A stretch of DNA of 36,340 nucleotides, taken from the NCBI RefSeq assembly GCF_036504375.1, contig NZ_DASXVH010000085.1, forward strand, positions 1-36,340. The letters run 5' to 3'. This DNA is from Novimethylophilus sp036504375. GTDB taxonomy: Bacteria > Pseudomonadota > Gammaproteobacteria > Burkholderiales > Methylophilaceae. Position 1 is the first letter of the stretch, and every line of letters begins with the position of its first letter. Shown here piece after piece: positions 8,443-16,019 of this stretch. The notes below the pieces were generated by a model, which saw nothing but the letters and a program-made list of their open reading frames with translations, did no database searches and was not told where the DNA came from. The translations under genes and the position numbers were made by a program.

Positions 8443-8792
8443 TTTGCGCCAGCGCCGAGGTGCAGGAGCAAGGGCCCGGAATCGGTTTTCCATTGCCTGA
8501 CGAGGGTAAATCCAGGCGTTCCGGTTTCGTGGTGCGCTATAAAGGCGTCATACACGGTTATGTCAACCGCTGCGCGCATGTGCCGGTGACGCTGGATTGG
8601 CAGGAAGGCGATTTTTTCGATTTGACCCGCCACTACCTGATCTGCTCCACCCATGGGGCGCAATATCTTCCCGAAACCGGTCGTTGCGTGCTGGGGCCGT
8701 GCAAAGGCAAATCCCTGCAAAAACTGCACATGGTCGAACGCGGCGGCAACATTTTTTTAATTGAATCGAGTACCGAAGAAAGCCCACTATGA
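8421..8792 (+). CDS. Small Rieske [2Fe-2S] protein
   Basis: A 123-residue stand-alone Rieske domain. The cluster ligands are C51 and H53 (RCAHVP) and C75 and H78 (ICSTHGAQY), with the usual glycine-rich loop following. It has no signal peptide or membrane segment, so it should be cytosolic and resemble the ferredoxin subunits of dioxygenases rather than the bc1 Rieske protein. No oxygenase or reductase gene is nearby; the partner is unknown. It overlaps the phosphatase gene by 22 bases and the peptidase gene by 4 (ATGA), so it is co-expressed with them. The conserved rluC-phosphatase-Rieske-peptidase order suggests a housekeeping role that I cannot name. Confidence 0.88.
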   Translation: MVETQRLICASAEVQEQGPGIGFPLPDEGKSRRSGFVVRYKGVIHGYVNRCAHVPVTLDWQEGDFFDLTRHYLICSTHGAQYLPETGRCVLGPCKGKSLQKLHMVERGGNIFLIESSTEESPL

Positions 8793-9718
8793 CAGACCCA
8801 CAAAACTGGGAGCGCCAGACTCTTGAAAAGCTTGCCTTTTCTTCTTTACAGGAGCAGCGCCGTTCGCGCAACTGGGGCATCTTTTTCAAGACGCTGACTT
8901 TTGCTTACCTGTTTGCGCTGCTGTTCCTGGCGCTGAACTGGATAGGTCCTGGCAGCGGCGCGATCGGCCCGCATACCGCGCTGATCGACATCAACGGCGA
9001 GATCGGCGCCGGCGCCGAAGTCAACGCCGATAATACGCTTTCCAGCCTGCGCGCGGCGTTCGAAGACAAGCACACCAAGGGCATCATCCTGCGCATCAAC
9101 AGCCCCGGCGGCAGCCCGGTGCAGGCCGGCATCATCAACGACGAAATCCATCGCCTGCGCAAGATGCACCCCAAAATTCCGGTGTATGCGGTGGTGGAGG
9201 ATATTTGCGCTTCCGGCGGGTATTACATCGCGGTGGCGGCCGACAAGATTTACGTCGACAAAGCCAGCATCGTAGGTTCCATTGGCGTGCTGATGGACGG
9301 TTTCGGTTTCACTGAAACCATGAAGAAGCTCGGCGTGGAGCGCCGCCTGATGACGGCGGGAGAAAACAAGGGCTTCCTGGACCCGTTCTCGCCGGTCAAT
9401 CCGGCGCACAAGGCGCATGCCCAGGCGATGCTCAACGAAATCCACCAGCAGTTCATCAAGGTGGTGCGCGACGGGCGCGGCGCCCGTCTGAAGGAGACGC
9501 CGGAAATGTTCTCCGGCCTGTTCTGGAGCGGCGAAAAAAGCATCGAGTTGGGTCTCGCGGATGCTATCGGCAATTCCGACAGCGTCGCGCGCGACGTGAT
9601 CAAGGAAGAGAATATCGTCGACTTCACTACCCACGAAGGTTTAGCCGATCGCTTTGCCAAGCGTTTCGGCGCCTCGATGACCCATGCGCTGCTGGGTTCA
9701 GGCTTCAGCCTGAAATAA
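8789..9718 (+). CDS. sppA: S49 signal peptide peptidase, SppA-like
   Basis: A membrane-bound serine peptidase that degrades leftover signal peptides. This is the short, single-domain form (309 residues), as in Bacillus, not the 618-residue duplicated E. coli form. One membrane segment lies at about 33-52 and the catalytic domain is predicted to be periplasmic. The nucleophile is S142 in ICASGGYYIAVAADKI, and K194 in ENKGFLDPFSP is the likely general base; the 52-residue spacing matches that known for Bacillus SppA. SPGGSPVQAG forms the oxyanion region. The start overlaps the Rieske stop as ATGA. It is the last intact gene of the rluC operon before a degraded stretch. Confidence 0.9.
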   Translation: MTDPQNWERQTLEKLAFSSLQEQRRSRNWGIFFKTLTFAYLFALLFLALNWIGPGSGAIGPHTALIDINGEIGAGAEVNADNTLSSLRAAFEDKHTKGIILRINSPGGSPVQAGIINDEIHRLRKMHPKIPVYAVVEDICASGGYYIAVAADKIYVDKASIVGSIGVLMDGFGFTETMKKLGVERRLMTAGENKGFLDPFSPVNPAHKAHAQAMLNEIHQQFIKVVRDGRGARLKETPEMFSGLFWSGEKSIELGLADAIGNSDSVARDVIKEENIVDFTTHEGLADRFAKRFGASMTHALLGSGFSLK

Positions 9719-9931
9719 TGCGCATGGGGCGTTGCTGGGCTTGTGTTGCGCGCACGGAGTTTCTATCGCAGCCAGGGCTATGCGGCCGAACTGGCGTGAC
9801 CGGCTCGCGGGCCGCACCGCTACCGTCTGGAAATTCTGCACCTGGCTTCGCAGCAGGATGCCGATGCGTTGGCAGCCGAACTGCACGACCGCTTCGGCCT
9901 GGAAGCAGCCAATACCGCACAGTCAAAATAA
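9719..9931 (+). pseudogene. Broken coding remnant of unknown family
   Basis: Directly after the SppA stop, in the same frame, a stretch with gene-like codon use runs to TAA 9929-9931 and is interrupted by TGA at 9797-9799. The first part contains LRARSFYRSQGYAAELA, the second YRLEILHLASQQDADALAAEL and FGLEAANTAQSK. There is no start codon with a ribosome-binding site and the whole is only about 70 codons. The second part vaguely recalls SPOR-type repeats, but I do not recognise the family. It could be a decayed gene tail, a deletion scar or a sequence error. Confidence 0.35.
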
Positions 9932-9949
9932 CAACATGGAATAAAACGT

Positions 9950-10648
9950 ATGACCAACACTCAAGCGTGCCGCTGGCGTATTTTTTCCGACCCCGCCGAG
10001 TTGCGGGATGCTGCTGTAAAAATCACGCTGGAATCGGCGGCCAAAGCCATCGCCGAGCGTGGGCGATTCGATATCGTATTGGCCGGCGGCACCACGCCGC
10101 GCGCCATCTATGAACAGCTGCGCCGTGCAGAAAGCGAATGGCGGCACTGGCACGTATGGTTCGGCGACGAGCGCTGCCTGCCCGCCGACAATGTCGAGCG
10201 CAACAGCCTGATGGCCTCGCAGGCATTGCTCGACCATGTGGCGATCGCGCCGGAGCAGATTCACCCGATTCCCGCGGAACTGGGCGCATCTGCCGCCGCC
10301 GCCGCTTACAACAACGCACTGGACGGCATGGGCCCGTTCGACCTGGTATTGCTGGGAGTAGGCGAGGACGGCCATACCGCGAGCCTGTTTCCCGGCCACC
10401 GTTGGGATCACGTACCGCCGAAAGCCGCGATACCCGTGCACAACTCCCCCAAGCCGCCGTCCGATCGCGTCTCGCTGTCTGCCGACCGGCTTTCCGATGC
10501 CCGCCAGGTAATATTCCTGGTCACCGGCGCAGGCAAGCGCCATGCTGTCGAGCAATGGCGCGGCAACACCAGCCTGCCGGTGAAAGCCATCGTGCCCAAG
10601 GCCGGCGTGGATGTATTCATGGATGCGGCGGCCGGCGGCGCGTTGTAA
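9950..10648 (+). CDS. pgl: 6-phosphogluconolactonase
   Basis: Hydrolyses 6-phosphogluconolactone to 6-phosphogluconate in the oxidative pentose phosphate or Entner-Doudoroff route. It has 232 residues, typical for the DevB/NagB-like family. Motifs are IVLAGGTTPRAIYEQLR (about 43-59), WHVWFGDERCLPADN with the substrate-binding Asp-Glu-Arg, and LLGVGEDGHTASLFPGH, which holds the catalytic histidine. The ATG at 9950 has only a weak GGA upstream. No zwf, gnd or edd lies in the window, so the gene is separated from its usual pathway partners. It is convergent with the chromate-transporter gene. Confidence 0.92.
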   Translation: MTNTQACRWRIFSDPAELRDAAVKITLESAAKAIAERGRFDIVLAGGTTPRAIYEQLRRAESEWRHWHVWFGDERCLPADNVERNSLMASQALLDHVAIAPEQIHPIPAELGASAAAAAYNNALDGMGPFDLVLLGVGEDGHTASLFPGHRWDHVPPKAAIPVHNSPKPPSDRVSLSADRLSDARQVIFLVTGAGKRHAVEQWRGNTSLPVKAIVPKAGVDVFMDAAAGGAL

Positions 10649-10713
10649 TCAATCCGGCTGCCAGTCTGCATCGCGGGCGGCCAATTGTGCGTTTCGCTCG
10701 GGCACTCCTTGCA

Positions 10714-10769
10714 TTAAGAGCCTAATTTCAGTAATAAACGCGCATTCGTACTGCCGAAATAGGTTCTAA
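10714..10769. repeat. Imperfect long inverted repeat between pgl and chrA
   Basis: TTAAGAGCCTAATTTCAGTA (10714-10733) is largely complementary to 10749-10769 (TACTGCCGAAATAGGTTCTAA) with a few mismatches and a small bulge, around a 15-base loop. It lies between two convergent genes. It could be a bidirectional terminator without a U-tract, or the footprint of a small mobile element; neither can be shown here. Confidence 0.4.
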
Positions 10770-10790
10770 GCGCACAGCGCGTATCAATGA

Positions 10791-12188
10791 TCAGGCGAGA
10801 AGCTTCCAGGCCAAGCCGAGAGTGCCGCATGAAAGAATGACGGGAATCACCCCGGCCTTGAAGCGGAATACGGCAATCAGCGCTCCAACTGTCAGCACGA
10901 TGGAAGGCCAGTCTACCGCCCCCTCGAATCCTTTGGGCCAGAACACGTGCCAGGCGAAAAACAGTGCGAGGTTGAGGATGACGCCCACCACTGCGGCGGT
11001 AATCGCGGTAAGCGGGGCGGTGAATTTTAGGTTGCCGTGCGTGGTTTCGATGAACGGTCCGCCCAGCAGGATGAAGATGAAGCTGGGCAAAAAGGTAAAG
11101 AAGGTGGCGATTGCTGCGGCGATGCAGGCGGAAGCGAAAACGGCACCCGGGCCGAATATCTGCTGGGTCCAGCCGCCGACGAAGCCGACGAAGGCCACTA
11201 CCATGATCAGCGGTCCCGGCGTGGTTTCGCCCAGCGCCAGACCGTCTATCATCTGCGTCGGATTCAGCCAGTGGTAATGCTCCACTGCGCCCTGGTAGAC
11301 GTAAGGCAGCACCGCATAAGCGCCGCCGAAAGTCAGCATCGCGGCCTTGGTGAAAAACCAGCCCATTTGCGTCAAGGTGTTTTCCCAGCCGTAGCGATTC
11401 AGCAGTATCCCCATCACCGCCGCCCAGATCGCAATGCCCGCCGTAAGCACGCGTGCGAATTTCGGCCATTTGAACAGGGCATGCTCGGGCGTTGGGGTGT
11501 CGTCGTCGATCAGCGCGGGGCCGTAGCCATCCTTGGCCCTACCGTGCCCGCCGCCGGCCTTGAAGTACTGCGGTACAATGCGGCCGCCGATGAATCCTAT
11601 GATGCCCGCTCCCAGCACAATCGCGGGGAAAGGCAGCCCCAGCGCGAAAATGGCAAGAAAGGCCAGCGCCGAAACCGTCCACAGCACCGCGTTTTTCAGC
11701 GCACGGGAACCGATGCGATATGCCGCGAACAGAACGATGGCGACTACGGCAGGCTTGATACCGTAAAGAATTCCCGCCATCGCTGGCACCGAGCCATAGC
11801 TCATGTAAATCCAGGCGAACGCGACCAGGATGAAATAGGAAGGCAGCACGAACAGGCCGCCGGCGATGATGCCACCCCAGGTGCGGTGCATCAGCCAGCC
11901 GACATAGGTGGCAAGCTGTTGCGCCTCCGGTCCCGGCAACACCATGCAGTAATTTAGCGCATGCAGAAATCTCTTCTCGGAAATCCAGCGATTCCTTTCC
12001 ACCAGCTCATGGTGCATGATGGCGATCTGGCCGGCGGGGCCGCCGAAACTGATGAAACCGAGCCTGAGCCAGTACCAGAAGGCCTGGTTTAAGGATACCG
12101 ATGCGGGTTTCTGTTCTATGGTAGTGTTGTTCAGGACAGGTGGACCGATTATCCGATAAATCCTCGCTGGTTTCCATACGCGAACCAT
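10791..12188 (-). CDS. chrA: Chromate transporter family protein (CHR, two-domain)
   Basis: A membrane protein of about 465 residues with two CHR domains. The first carries LGFISFGGPAGQIAIMHHEL and the motif LPGPEAQQLATYVGW; the second repeats these as LTFGGAYAVLPYVYQ and ETTPGPLIMVVAFVGFVGGW. About 10-12 hydrophobic segments are visible. Characterised members export chromate; many homologues in non-resistant bacteria have unknown substrates, so chromate is a family-based call. The frame stays open to 12269, but that longer start would overlap the divergent promoter at 12222-12227 and add residues not expected in the family. I chose the in-frame ATG at 12188, though it has no good ribosome-binding site, so the start is uncertain. 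No chrB regulator is present. Confidence 0.85.
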   Translation of the reverse strand: MVRVWKPARIYRIIGPPVLNNTTIEQKPASVSLNQAFWYWLRLGFISFGGPAGQIAIMHHELVERNRWISEKRFLHALNYCMVLPGPEAQQLATYVGWLMHRTWGGIIAGGLFVLPSYFILVAFAWIYMSYGSVPAMAGILYGIKPAVVAIVLFAAYRIGSRALKNAVLWTVSALAFLAIFALGLPFPAIVLGAGIIGFIGGRIVPQYFKAGGGHGRAKDGYGPALIDDDTPTPEHALFKWPKFARVLTAGIAIWAAVMGILLNRYGWENTLTQMGWFFTKAAMLTFGGAYAVLPYVYQGAVEHYHWLNPTQMIDGLALGETTPGPLIMVVAFVGFVGGWTQQIFGPGAVFASACIAAAIATFFTFLPSFIFILLGGPFIETTHGNLKFTAPLTAITAAVVGVILNLALFFAWHVFWPKGFEGAVDWPSIVLTVGALIAVFRFKAGVIPVILSCGTLGLAWKLLA

Positions 12189-12221
12189 GCAACAGAAGCA
12201 TAGCATGCTGCCAATTCCGGC

Positions 12222-12227
12222 TATAAT
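12222..12227 (+). promoter_or_regulatory. Consensus -10 hexamer for the glycosyltransferase operon
   Basis: A perfect TATAAT lies 27 bases before ATG 12255. The -35 region is weak. Its position implies transcription start near 12234, which argues against the upstream in-frame TTG at 12240 as start codon. Confidence 0.45.
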
Positions 12228-12254
12228 GCTCCCATTTTTTTGCTGCGCATTTTT

Positions 12255-12971
12255 ATGCAAATCCGCCAACTATCGGTTGTCGTTCCCGTTCGCAACGAGG
12301 AAGACAACATTGCTCCGCTGATCGCGGAAATTCGCGCCGCTCTGGATGGCGTTGTGGATTATGAAATCATCTACGTCAATGACGGCAGTACCGATGCGAC
12401 GCCGCAACGGCTGGCGGAAATCAGCCAGGCTTGTCCGCAATTGCGCGTCGTCCACCACGAAAAAAGCTGCGGGCAGAGCACGGCGGTGCGCTCCGGCGTG
12501 AAGGCTGCCCGAGGCGACTGGGTTGCTACGCTGGACGGCGACGGCCAGAACGACCCGGCCGACATTCCCAAGCTGATCGCAGCAGTCGAGCCGGGCGTGG
12601 AACTGGTCGGCGGTAACCGCCGGCATGCGCGGCGCGATACCCGGATCAAGCGCATATCTTCGGTCATCGCCAACGGCGTGCGTTCCCGCATGCTGGGCGA
12701 CAGCACGCCGGACACCGGCTGCGGCCTCAAGCTGTTCGCGCGCGAAGTATTCCTCGACTTGCCGTATTTCGACCACATGCACCGTTTCCTGCCGGCACTG
12801 GTGATCCGCCACGGCGGCCGCGTGGTGTCGGTGCCGGCCAACCACCGGCCGCGCGAGCGTGGTGTGTCCAATTACGGCACGCTGGACCGCCTGATGGTGG
12901 GCATCGTCGACCTGTTCGGCGTGATGTGGCTACAGCGGCGCGCCAAGCGGCCGGTGATTATCGAAAAATAA
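12255..12971 (+). CDS. GT2 glycosyltransferase, polyprenyl-phosphate (DPM1/ArnC-like)
   Basis: Probably transfers a sugar from a nucleotide donor to undecaprenyl phosphate at the inner face of the membrane. Starting at ATG 12255 it has 238 residues. The GT-A fold begins at LSVVVPVRNEEDN, with NDGSTDATPQ and the metal-binding DGDGQND; the acceptor-side motif PDTGCGLKLFAREVF is typical of DPM1-type enzymes. The C-terminal hydrophobic anchors of ArnC and GtrB are absent, so it is likely peripheral. The two following genes (a LAB_N membrane protein and an ArnT-like transferase) form a recurring trio with this gene, suggesting that the lipid-linked sugar it makes is moved onto an envelope acceptor such as lipid A. 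The acceptor and sugar are inferred. A longer TTG start at 12240 is possible. Confidence 0.86.
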   Translation: MQIRQLSVVVPVRNEEDNIAPLIAEIRAALDGVVDYEIIYVNDGSTDATPQRLAEISQACPQLRVVHHEKSCGQSTAVRSGVKAARGDWVATLDGDGQNDPADIPKLIAAVEPGVELVGGNRRHARRDTRIKRISSVIANGVRSRMLGDSTPDTGCGLKLFAREVFLDLPYFDHMHRFLPALVIRHGGRVVSVPANHRPRERGVSNYGTLDRLMVGIVDLFGVMWLQRRAKRPVIIEK

Positions 12972-12987
12972 GCAACTCCGTAAAATC

Positions 12988-13356
12988 ATGGATATCCATA
13001 CCGTGCCGTTTCTGTGGCACCTGGCTGACAAGGTGCAAGTCTATTTTTACGATATGAGTCTGGGCGACAAGGTCTGGCTTGCCGTCGGCATGATAGGCCA
13101 GCTGATGTTCACGCTGCGCTTCGTGGTGCAGTGGATTCATAGCGAACGCCACCAGAAGAGCGTGATCCCGGTGAGCTTCTGGTATTACAGCCTTATCGGC
13201 GGGATCACCGTGTTGGCCTACGGTTTCCACAAGCTCGAACCGGTCATCATCCTCGGCCAGTTGCCGGGCACTATCGTTTATTCGCGCAACCTGATCCTGA
13301 TTTACCGTGAAAAGCGCGACGTGCTGGCGGAAGTAACAGAAGAGGAAGTCAAGTGA
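12988..13356 (+). CDS. LAB_N-domain membrane protein (lipid A biosynthesis N-terminal domain)
   Basis: A 122-residue integral membrane protein made almost only of the LAB_N domain, first named from the N-terminus of some lipid A synthesis proteins. Three to four hydrophobic segments are visible, with the family motif FTLRFVVQWIHSERHQKSVIP (part) and PVSFWYYSLIGG, and a final GTIVYSRNLILIYR. Its fold resembles small multidrug-type or PQ-loop-like transporters, and it may help flip or present a lipid-linked sugar; no reaction is proven for the stand-alone form. It starts 16 bases after the GT2 gene and its stop overlaps the next start (GTGA), so the three are one operon. Confidence 0.85.
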   Translation: MDIHTVPFLWHLADKVQVYFYDMSLGDKVWLAVGMIGQLMFTLRFVVQWIHSERHQKSVIPVSFWYYSLIGGITVLAYGFHKLEPVIILGQLPGTIVYSRNLILIYREKRDVLAEVTEEEVK

Positions 13357-14966
13357 GGTTCATCAAAAGCCAGCCGATGCTCTTGTTCGTGTTTTGGCTG
13401 GTACTGGTGGCGATTGCGCTGTTCGGCCGCTCGTATATTCCCATCGACGAAACCCGCTATGTGACGGTCGCATGGAATATGTGGCTGCGCGGCGATTACC
13501 TCGTGCCATGGCTCAACGGCTTTGCCTACAGCCACAAGCCGCCGCTGTTGTTCTGGCTGATGAATGCCGGTTGGGCGGTGTTCGGCGTTAACGACTGGTG
13601 GCCGCGCTTGGTGCCTTCCTTCTTCGCGCTGGGCAGTGTGTATCTGACGATCAGGCTGGCGCGCATGCTGTGGCCAGAGGACGAGAGGGCCGCGGCGTAT
13701 GCACCGCTGATCCTGCTCGGCAGCGCGCTGTGGATGGTATTCACCACGGCGACGATGTTCGACATGCTGACCGCGTTTTTCGCGCTACTGGGCATGCTGG
13801 GCATCCTCATCGCCTGGCGCGGGCAGGCACTCAAGGGGTGGGCGCTGGTCGGACTCGCTATCGGCAGTGGGCTGCTGGCCAAGGGGCCGGCCATATTGTT
13901 GCCGATTCTGCCCGTAGCCTTGCTCGCGCCGTGGTGGGGCAAGGGCGCAGCCCGTGCCTGGGGGCGCTGGCATCTCGACCTGCTGGGTGCGGTGGCATTG
14001 GGGGCGGCGATTGCCTTGCTCTGGGCGATCCCTGCCGGTCTGCATGGCGGCGAGGTATACCGCAAGGCCATTTTCTGGGGGCAGACCGCCGACCGCATGG
14101 TGAACTCCTTCGCCCACAAGCGGCCTTTCTGGTGGTACTTGCCCGTCTTGCCGGCGATGTTGTTCCCCTGGCTGCTGTGGCCGCCTGTCTGGCGCGGGCT
14201 CAACCGCTTGCGCGGCGGGCGCGCGGACCTTGGTGTGCGCTTCTGCCTGGCTTGGCTGGTGCCGGTGTTTCTCGCGTTCAGTTTCATCAGCGGCAAGCAG
14301 GTCCACTACCTGCTGCCGATATTCCCGGCTTTCGCCCTGCTGGCTGCGCGCGGCCTGGCGCAGACGGATAGCCGCAAATTCGATCAGCTGCCCGTCGCGC
14401 TGGCGGCTTTTGCGGTCGGCATCGTGCTGATTTACCTGCCGCATTATGCGCAGCAGCACCATATCGCGCCCTGGATAGCCACGATTCCCACATGGGCCGG
14501 TTTTGCAATCATGGCCGCTGCGGCGCTTCTGGCGGCGGGCCGGAAGCGGGGCATGGCCGGCATCTGGAACATGACTGTATTCAGCGCGGTGACGGTGACG
14601 CTGGCCATTTATGTCGCGATCATCCACGGCGCCGGCCTGGCTTACGACATGCGGCCGCTCAGCGCGCGGCTTAAGGCCCTGCAAGACGCCGGTGTACCGC
14701 TGGCCCATGCCGCGCGCTATCCCGGCCAGTACCAGTTTCTCGGCCGCCTGACGCAAGAGCCGGACGTGTTGCGCTCAGCTGCGCTGGCGAACTGGTTCAA
14801 GGCGCATCCGGACGGCAGGGCTGTCGTTTATTTCAGCACCAGGCAGTCATTGGCAGGGCTCAAGGTCGACTACTGGCAGCCTTACCTGGGTGAGAACGTC
14901 GTTATTCTCGGCAAGGAGTCATGGCCGCCTGTATTCGGGACGAGCGAAGTCAACGACGATGAATAG
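13353..14966 (+). CDS. GT39/ArnT-like membrane glycosyltransferase
   Basis: A 537-residue GT-C fold enzyme with about twelve membrane segments. The first periplasmic loop carries the catalytic aspartate region SYIPIDETRYVTVAWNM, as in ArnT (4-amino-4-deoxy-L-arabinose transferase) and protein mannosyltransferases; FAYSHKPPLLFWLMNAGW is the next ArnT signature. It should take a sugar from undecaprenyl phosphate and attach it to lipid A or another envelope acceptor in the periplasm. The C-terminal soluble part (about 435-537) is shorter than in some ArnT proteins. GTG 13353 overlaps the LAB_N stop. Its 3' end overlaps that of queG by 17 bases on the opposite strand. No arnA/arnB genes are here, so the donor sugar may not be aminoarabinose. 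Confidence 0.87.
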   Translation: MRFIKSQPMLLFVFWLVLVAIALFGRSYIPIDETRYVTVAWNMWLRGDYLVPWLNGFAYSHKPPLLFWLMNAGWAVFGVNDWWPRLVPSFFALGSVYLTIRLARMLWPEDERAAAYAPLILLGSALWMVFTTATMFDMLTAFFALLGMLGILIAWRGQALKGWALVGLAIGSGLLAKGPAILLPILPVALLAPWWGKGAARAWGRWHLDLLGAVALGAAIALLWAIPAGLHGGEVYRKAIFWGQTADRMVNSFAHKRPFWWYLPVLPAMLFPWLLWPPVWRGLNRLRGGRADLGVRFCLAWLVPVFLAFSFISGKQVHYLLPIFPAFALLAARGLAQTDSRKFDQLPVALAAFAVGIVLIYLPHYAQQHHIAPWIATIPTWAGFAIMAAAALLAAGRKRGMAGIWNMTVFSAVTVTLAIYVAIIHGAGLAYDMRPLSARLKALQDAGVPLAHAARYPGQYQFLGRLTQEPDVLRSAALANWFKAHPDGRAVVYFSTRQSLAGLKVDYWQPYLGENVVILGKESWPPVFGTSEVNDDE

Positions 14967-16011
14967 CCAGCGCCCAGGCCACATGCTCTCTCACCAGCGC
15001 TGAAGGATGTCCGGCGCGGGATTCAAGCGCCGCGAGATTTTCCGGCGTATGCGGCGCATTGCCCAACGCCACGGCAATATTGCGCAGCCAGCACTCGTAG
15101 CCGATGCGGCGGATCGCGCTGCCGGTAGTATTGGCCTCGAAAGCCGCTTCGTCCCAGCTGAACATTTCCCGCAGTGAAGCATTATCCAGCCCGTGGCGCG
15201 CCTGGAAATCAGGTTCGGCCGATAAATGGGCGAAGCGGTTCCATGGGCAGCACAGCTGGCAATCATCGCAGCCGTAGATGCGGTTTCCCATCATCGGCCG
15301 CAGATCCGGCGGGATGCTGCCTTTGAGTTCGATGGTGAGGTAGGAAATGCAGCGCCGCGCATCCACCTGATACGGCGCGACAATCGCGCCGGTGGGGCAG
15401 GCGGATATGCAAGCAGTGCAGGTACCGCAGTGGTTGTCTGACGGGACATCCACCGGCAATGGCAGATCGGTGTAGATTTCGCCCAGAAAAAACCAGGAGC
15501 CGGCTTCGCGCGAAAGCAGCAGCGTATGCTTGCCTTTCCAGCCCAGACCGGATTTCTGCGCCAACTCGACTTCCGCCACCGGCGCGCTATCGGTGAATAC
15601 GCGGTAGCCGAACTCGCCAACGTTGGCGGCGATACGGTCGCATAACTGCTGCAAGCGGCCGCGCAGCACCTTGTGGTAGTCCCGCCCCAGCGCATAGCGC
15701 GAAATGAAGGCACGGCTGCCGTCCTCGATGATGGTTGCGGCGGGCTGGCTATCCGGCGGGAAATAGTCCATGCGGGCGGTGATTACGCGTGCGGTGCCCG
15801 GCACCAGTTCTGACGGCCGCATGCGCTTCATGCCGTGGCGTGCCATATAATCCATTTCGCCGTGGAAACCCTGTTCCAGCCAAGCCGCAAACCCAGGCTC
15901 GGCGTGGCTTAAGTCGGTATCGCAAATGCCGATAGACTGGAAGCCCAGCGCTTTGCCCCAGGTTTTAATGTCGGCGGCAAGCTGGGCGGAATCAAGCAAA
16001 TCGGAATTCAT
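14950..16011 (-). CDS. queG: Epoxyqueuosine reductase
   Basis: Catalyses the last step of queuosine synthesis in tRNA, reducing epoxyqueuosine with cobalamin and two [4Fe-4S] clusters. From ATG 16011 it has 353 residues. The N-terminal part matches the family (GFQSIGICDTDL, GEMDYMARHG, SRYALGRDYHKVLR); the ferredoxin part has CGTCTACISACPTGAI and GCDDCQLCCPW, giving the cysteines of both clusters; a HEAT-like C-terminus ends the protein (AIRRIGYECWLRNIAVALGNA). The frame stays open to 16062, but family proteins begin close to MNSDLLDSAQLAADIKTWGK, so I chose 16011. Its start lies 2 bases from that of tsaE on the other strand, so each gene's promoter and ribosome-binding site must lie in the other's coding sequence. 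Confidence 0.94.
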   Translation of the reverse strand: MNSDLLDSAQLAADIKTWGKALGFQSIGICDTDLSHAEPGFAAWLEQGFHGEMDYMARHGMKRMRPSELVPGTARVITARMDYFPPDSQPAATIIEDGSRAFISRYALGRDYHKVLRGRLQQLCDRIAANVGEFGYRVFTDSAPVAEVELAQKSGLGWKGKHTLLLSREAGSWFFLGEIYTDLPLPVDVPSDNHCGTCTACISACPTGAIVAPYQVDARRCISYLTIELKGSIPPDLRPMMGNRIYGCDDCQLCCPWNRFAHLSAEPDFQARHGLDNASLREMFSWDEAAFEANTTGSAIRRIGYECWLRNIAVALGNAPHTPENLAALESRAGHPSALVREHVAWALAIHRR

Positions 16012-16019
16012 GCATGAAT
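16006..16019. repeat. Perfect 14-bp palindrome spanning both queG and tsaE start codons
   Basis: ATTCATGCATGAAT is fully self-complementary and contains the queG start (minus strand, 16011-16009) and the tsaE start (plus strand, 16014-16016). As RNA it could fold only weakly, but as DNA it is a symmetric site that could bind a dimeric protein. Confidence 0.8.

Noticed and set aside
10791..12188. Chromate resistance island
   Set aside because: There is only a single CHR-family gene, with no chrB, chrC or mobile-element genes beside it, so resistance cannot be claimed.
12189..12269. Longer chrA start at 12269
   Set aside because: It would run through the TATAAT of the divergent operon and into its coding region, and the added residues do not resemble CHR proteins.
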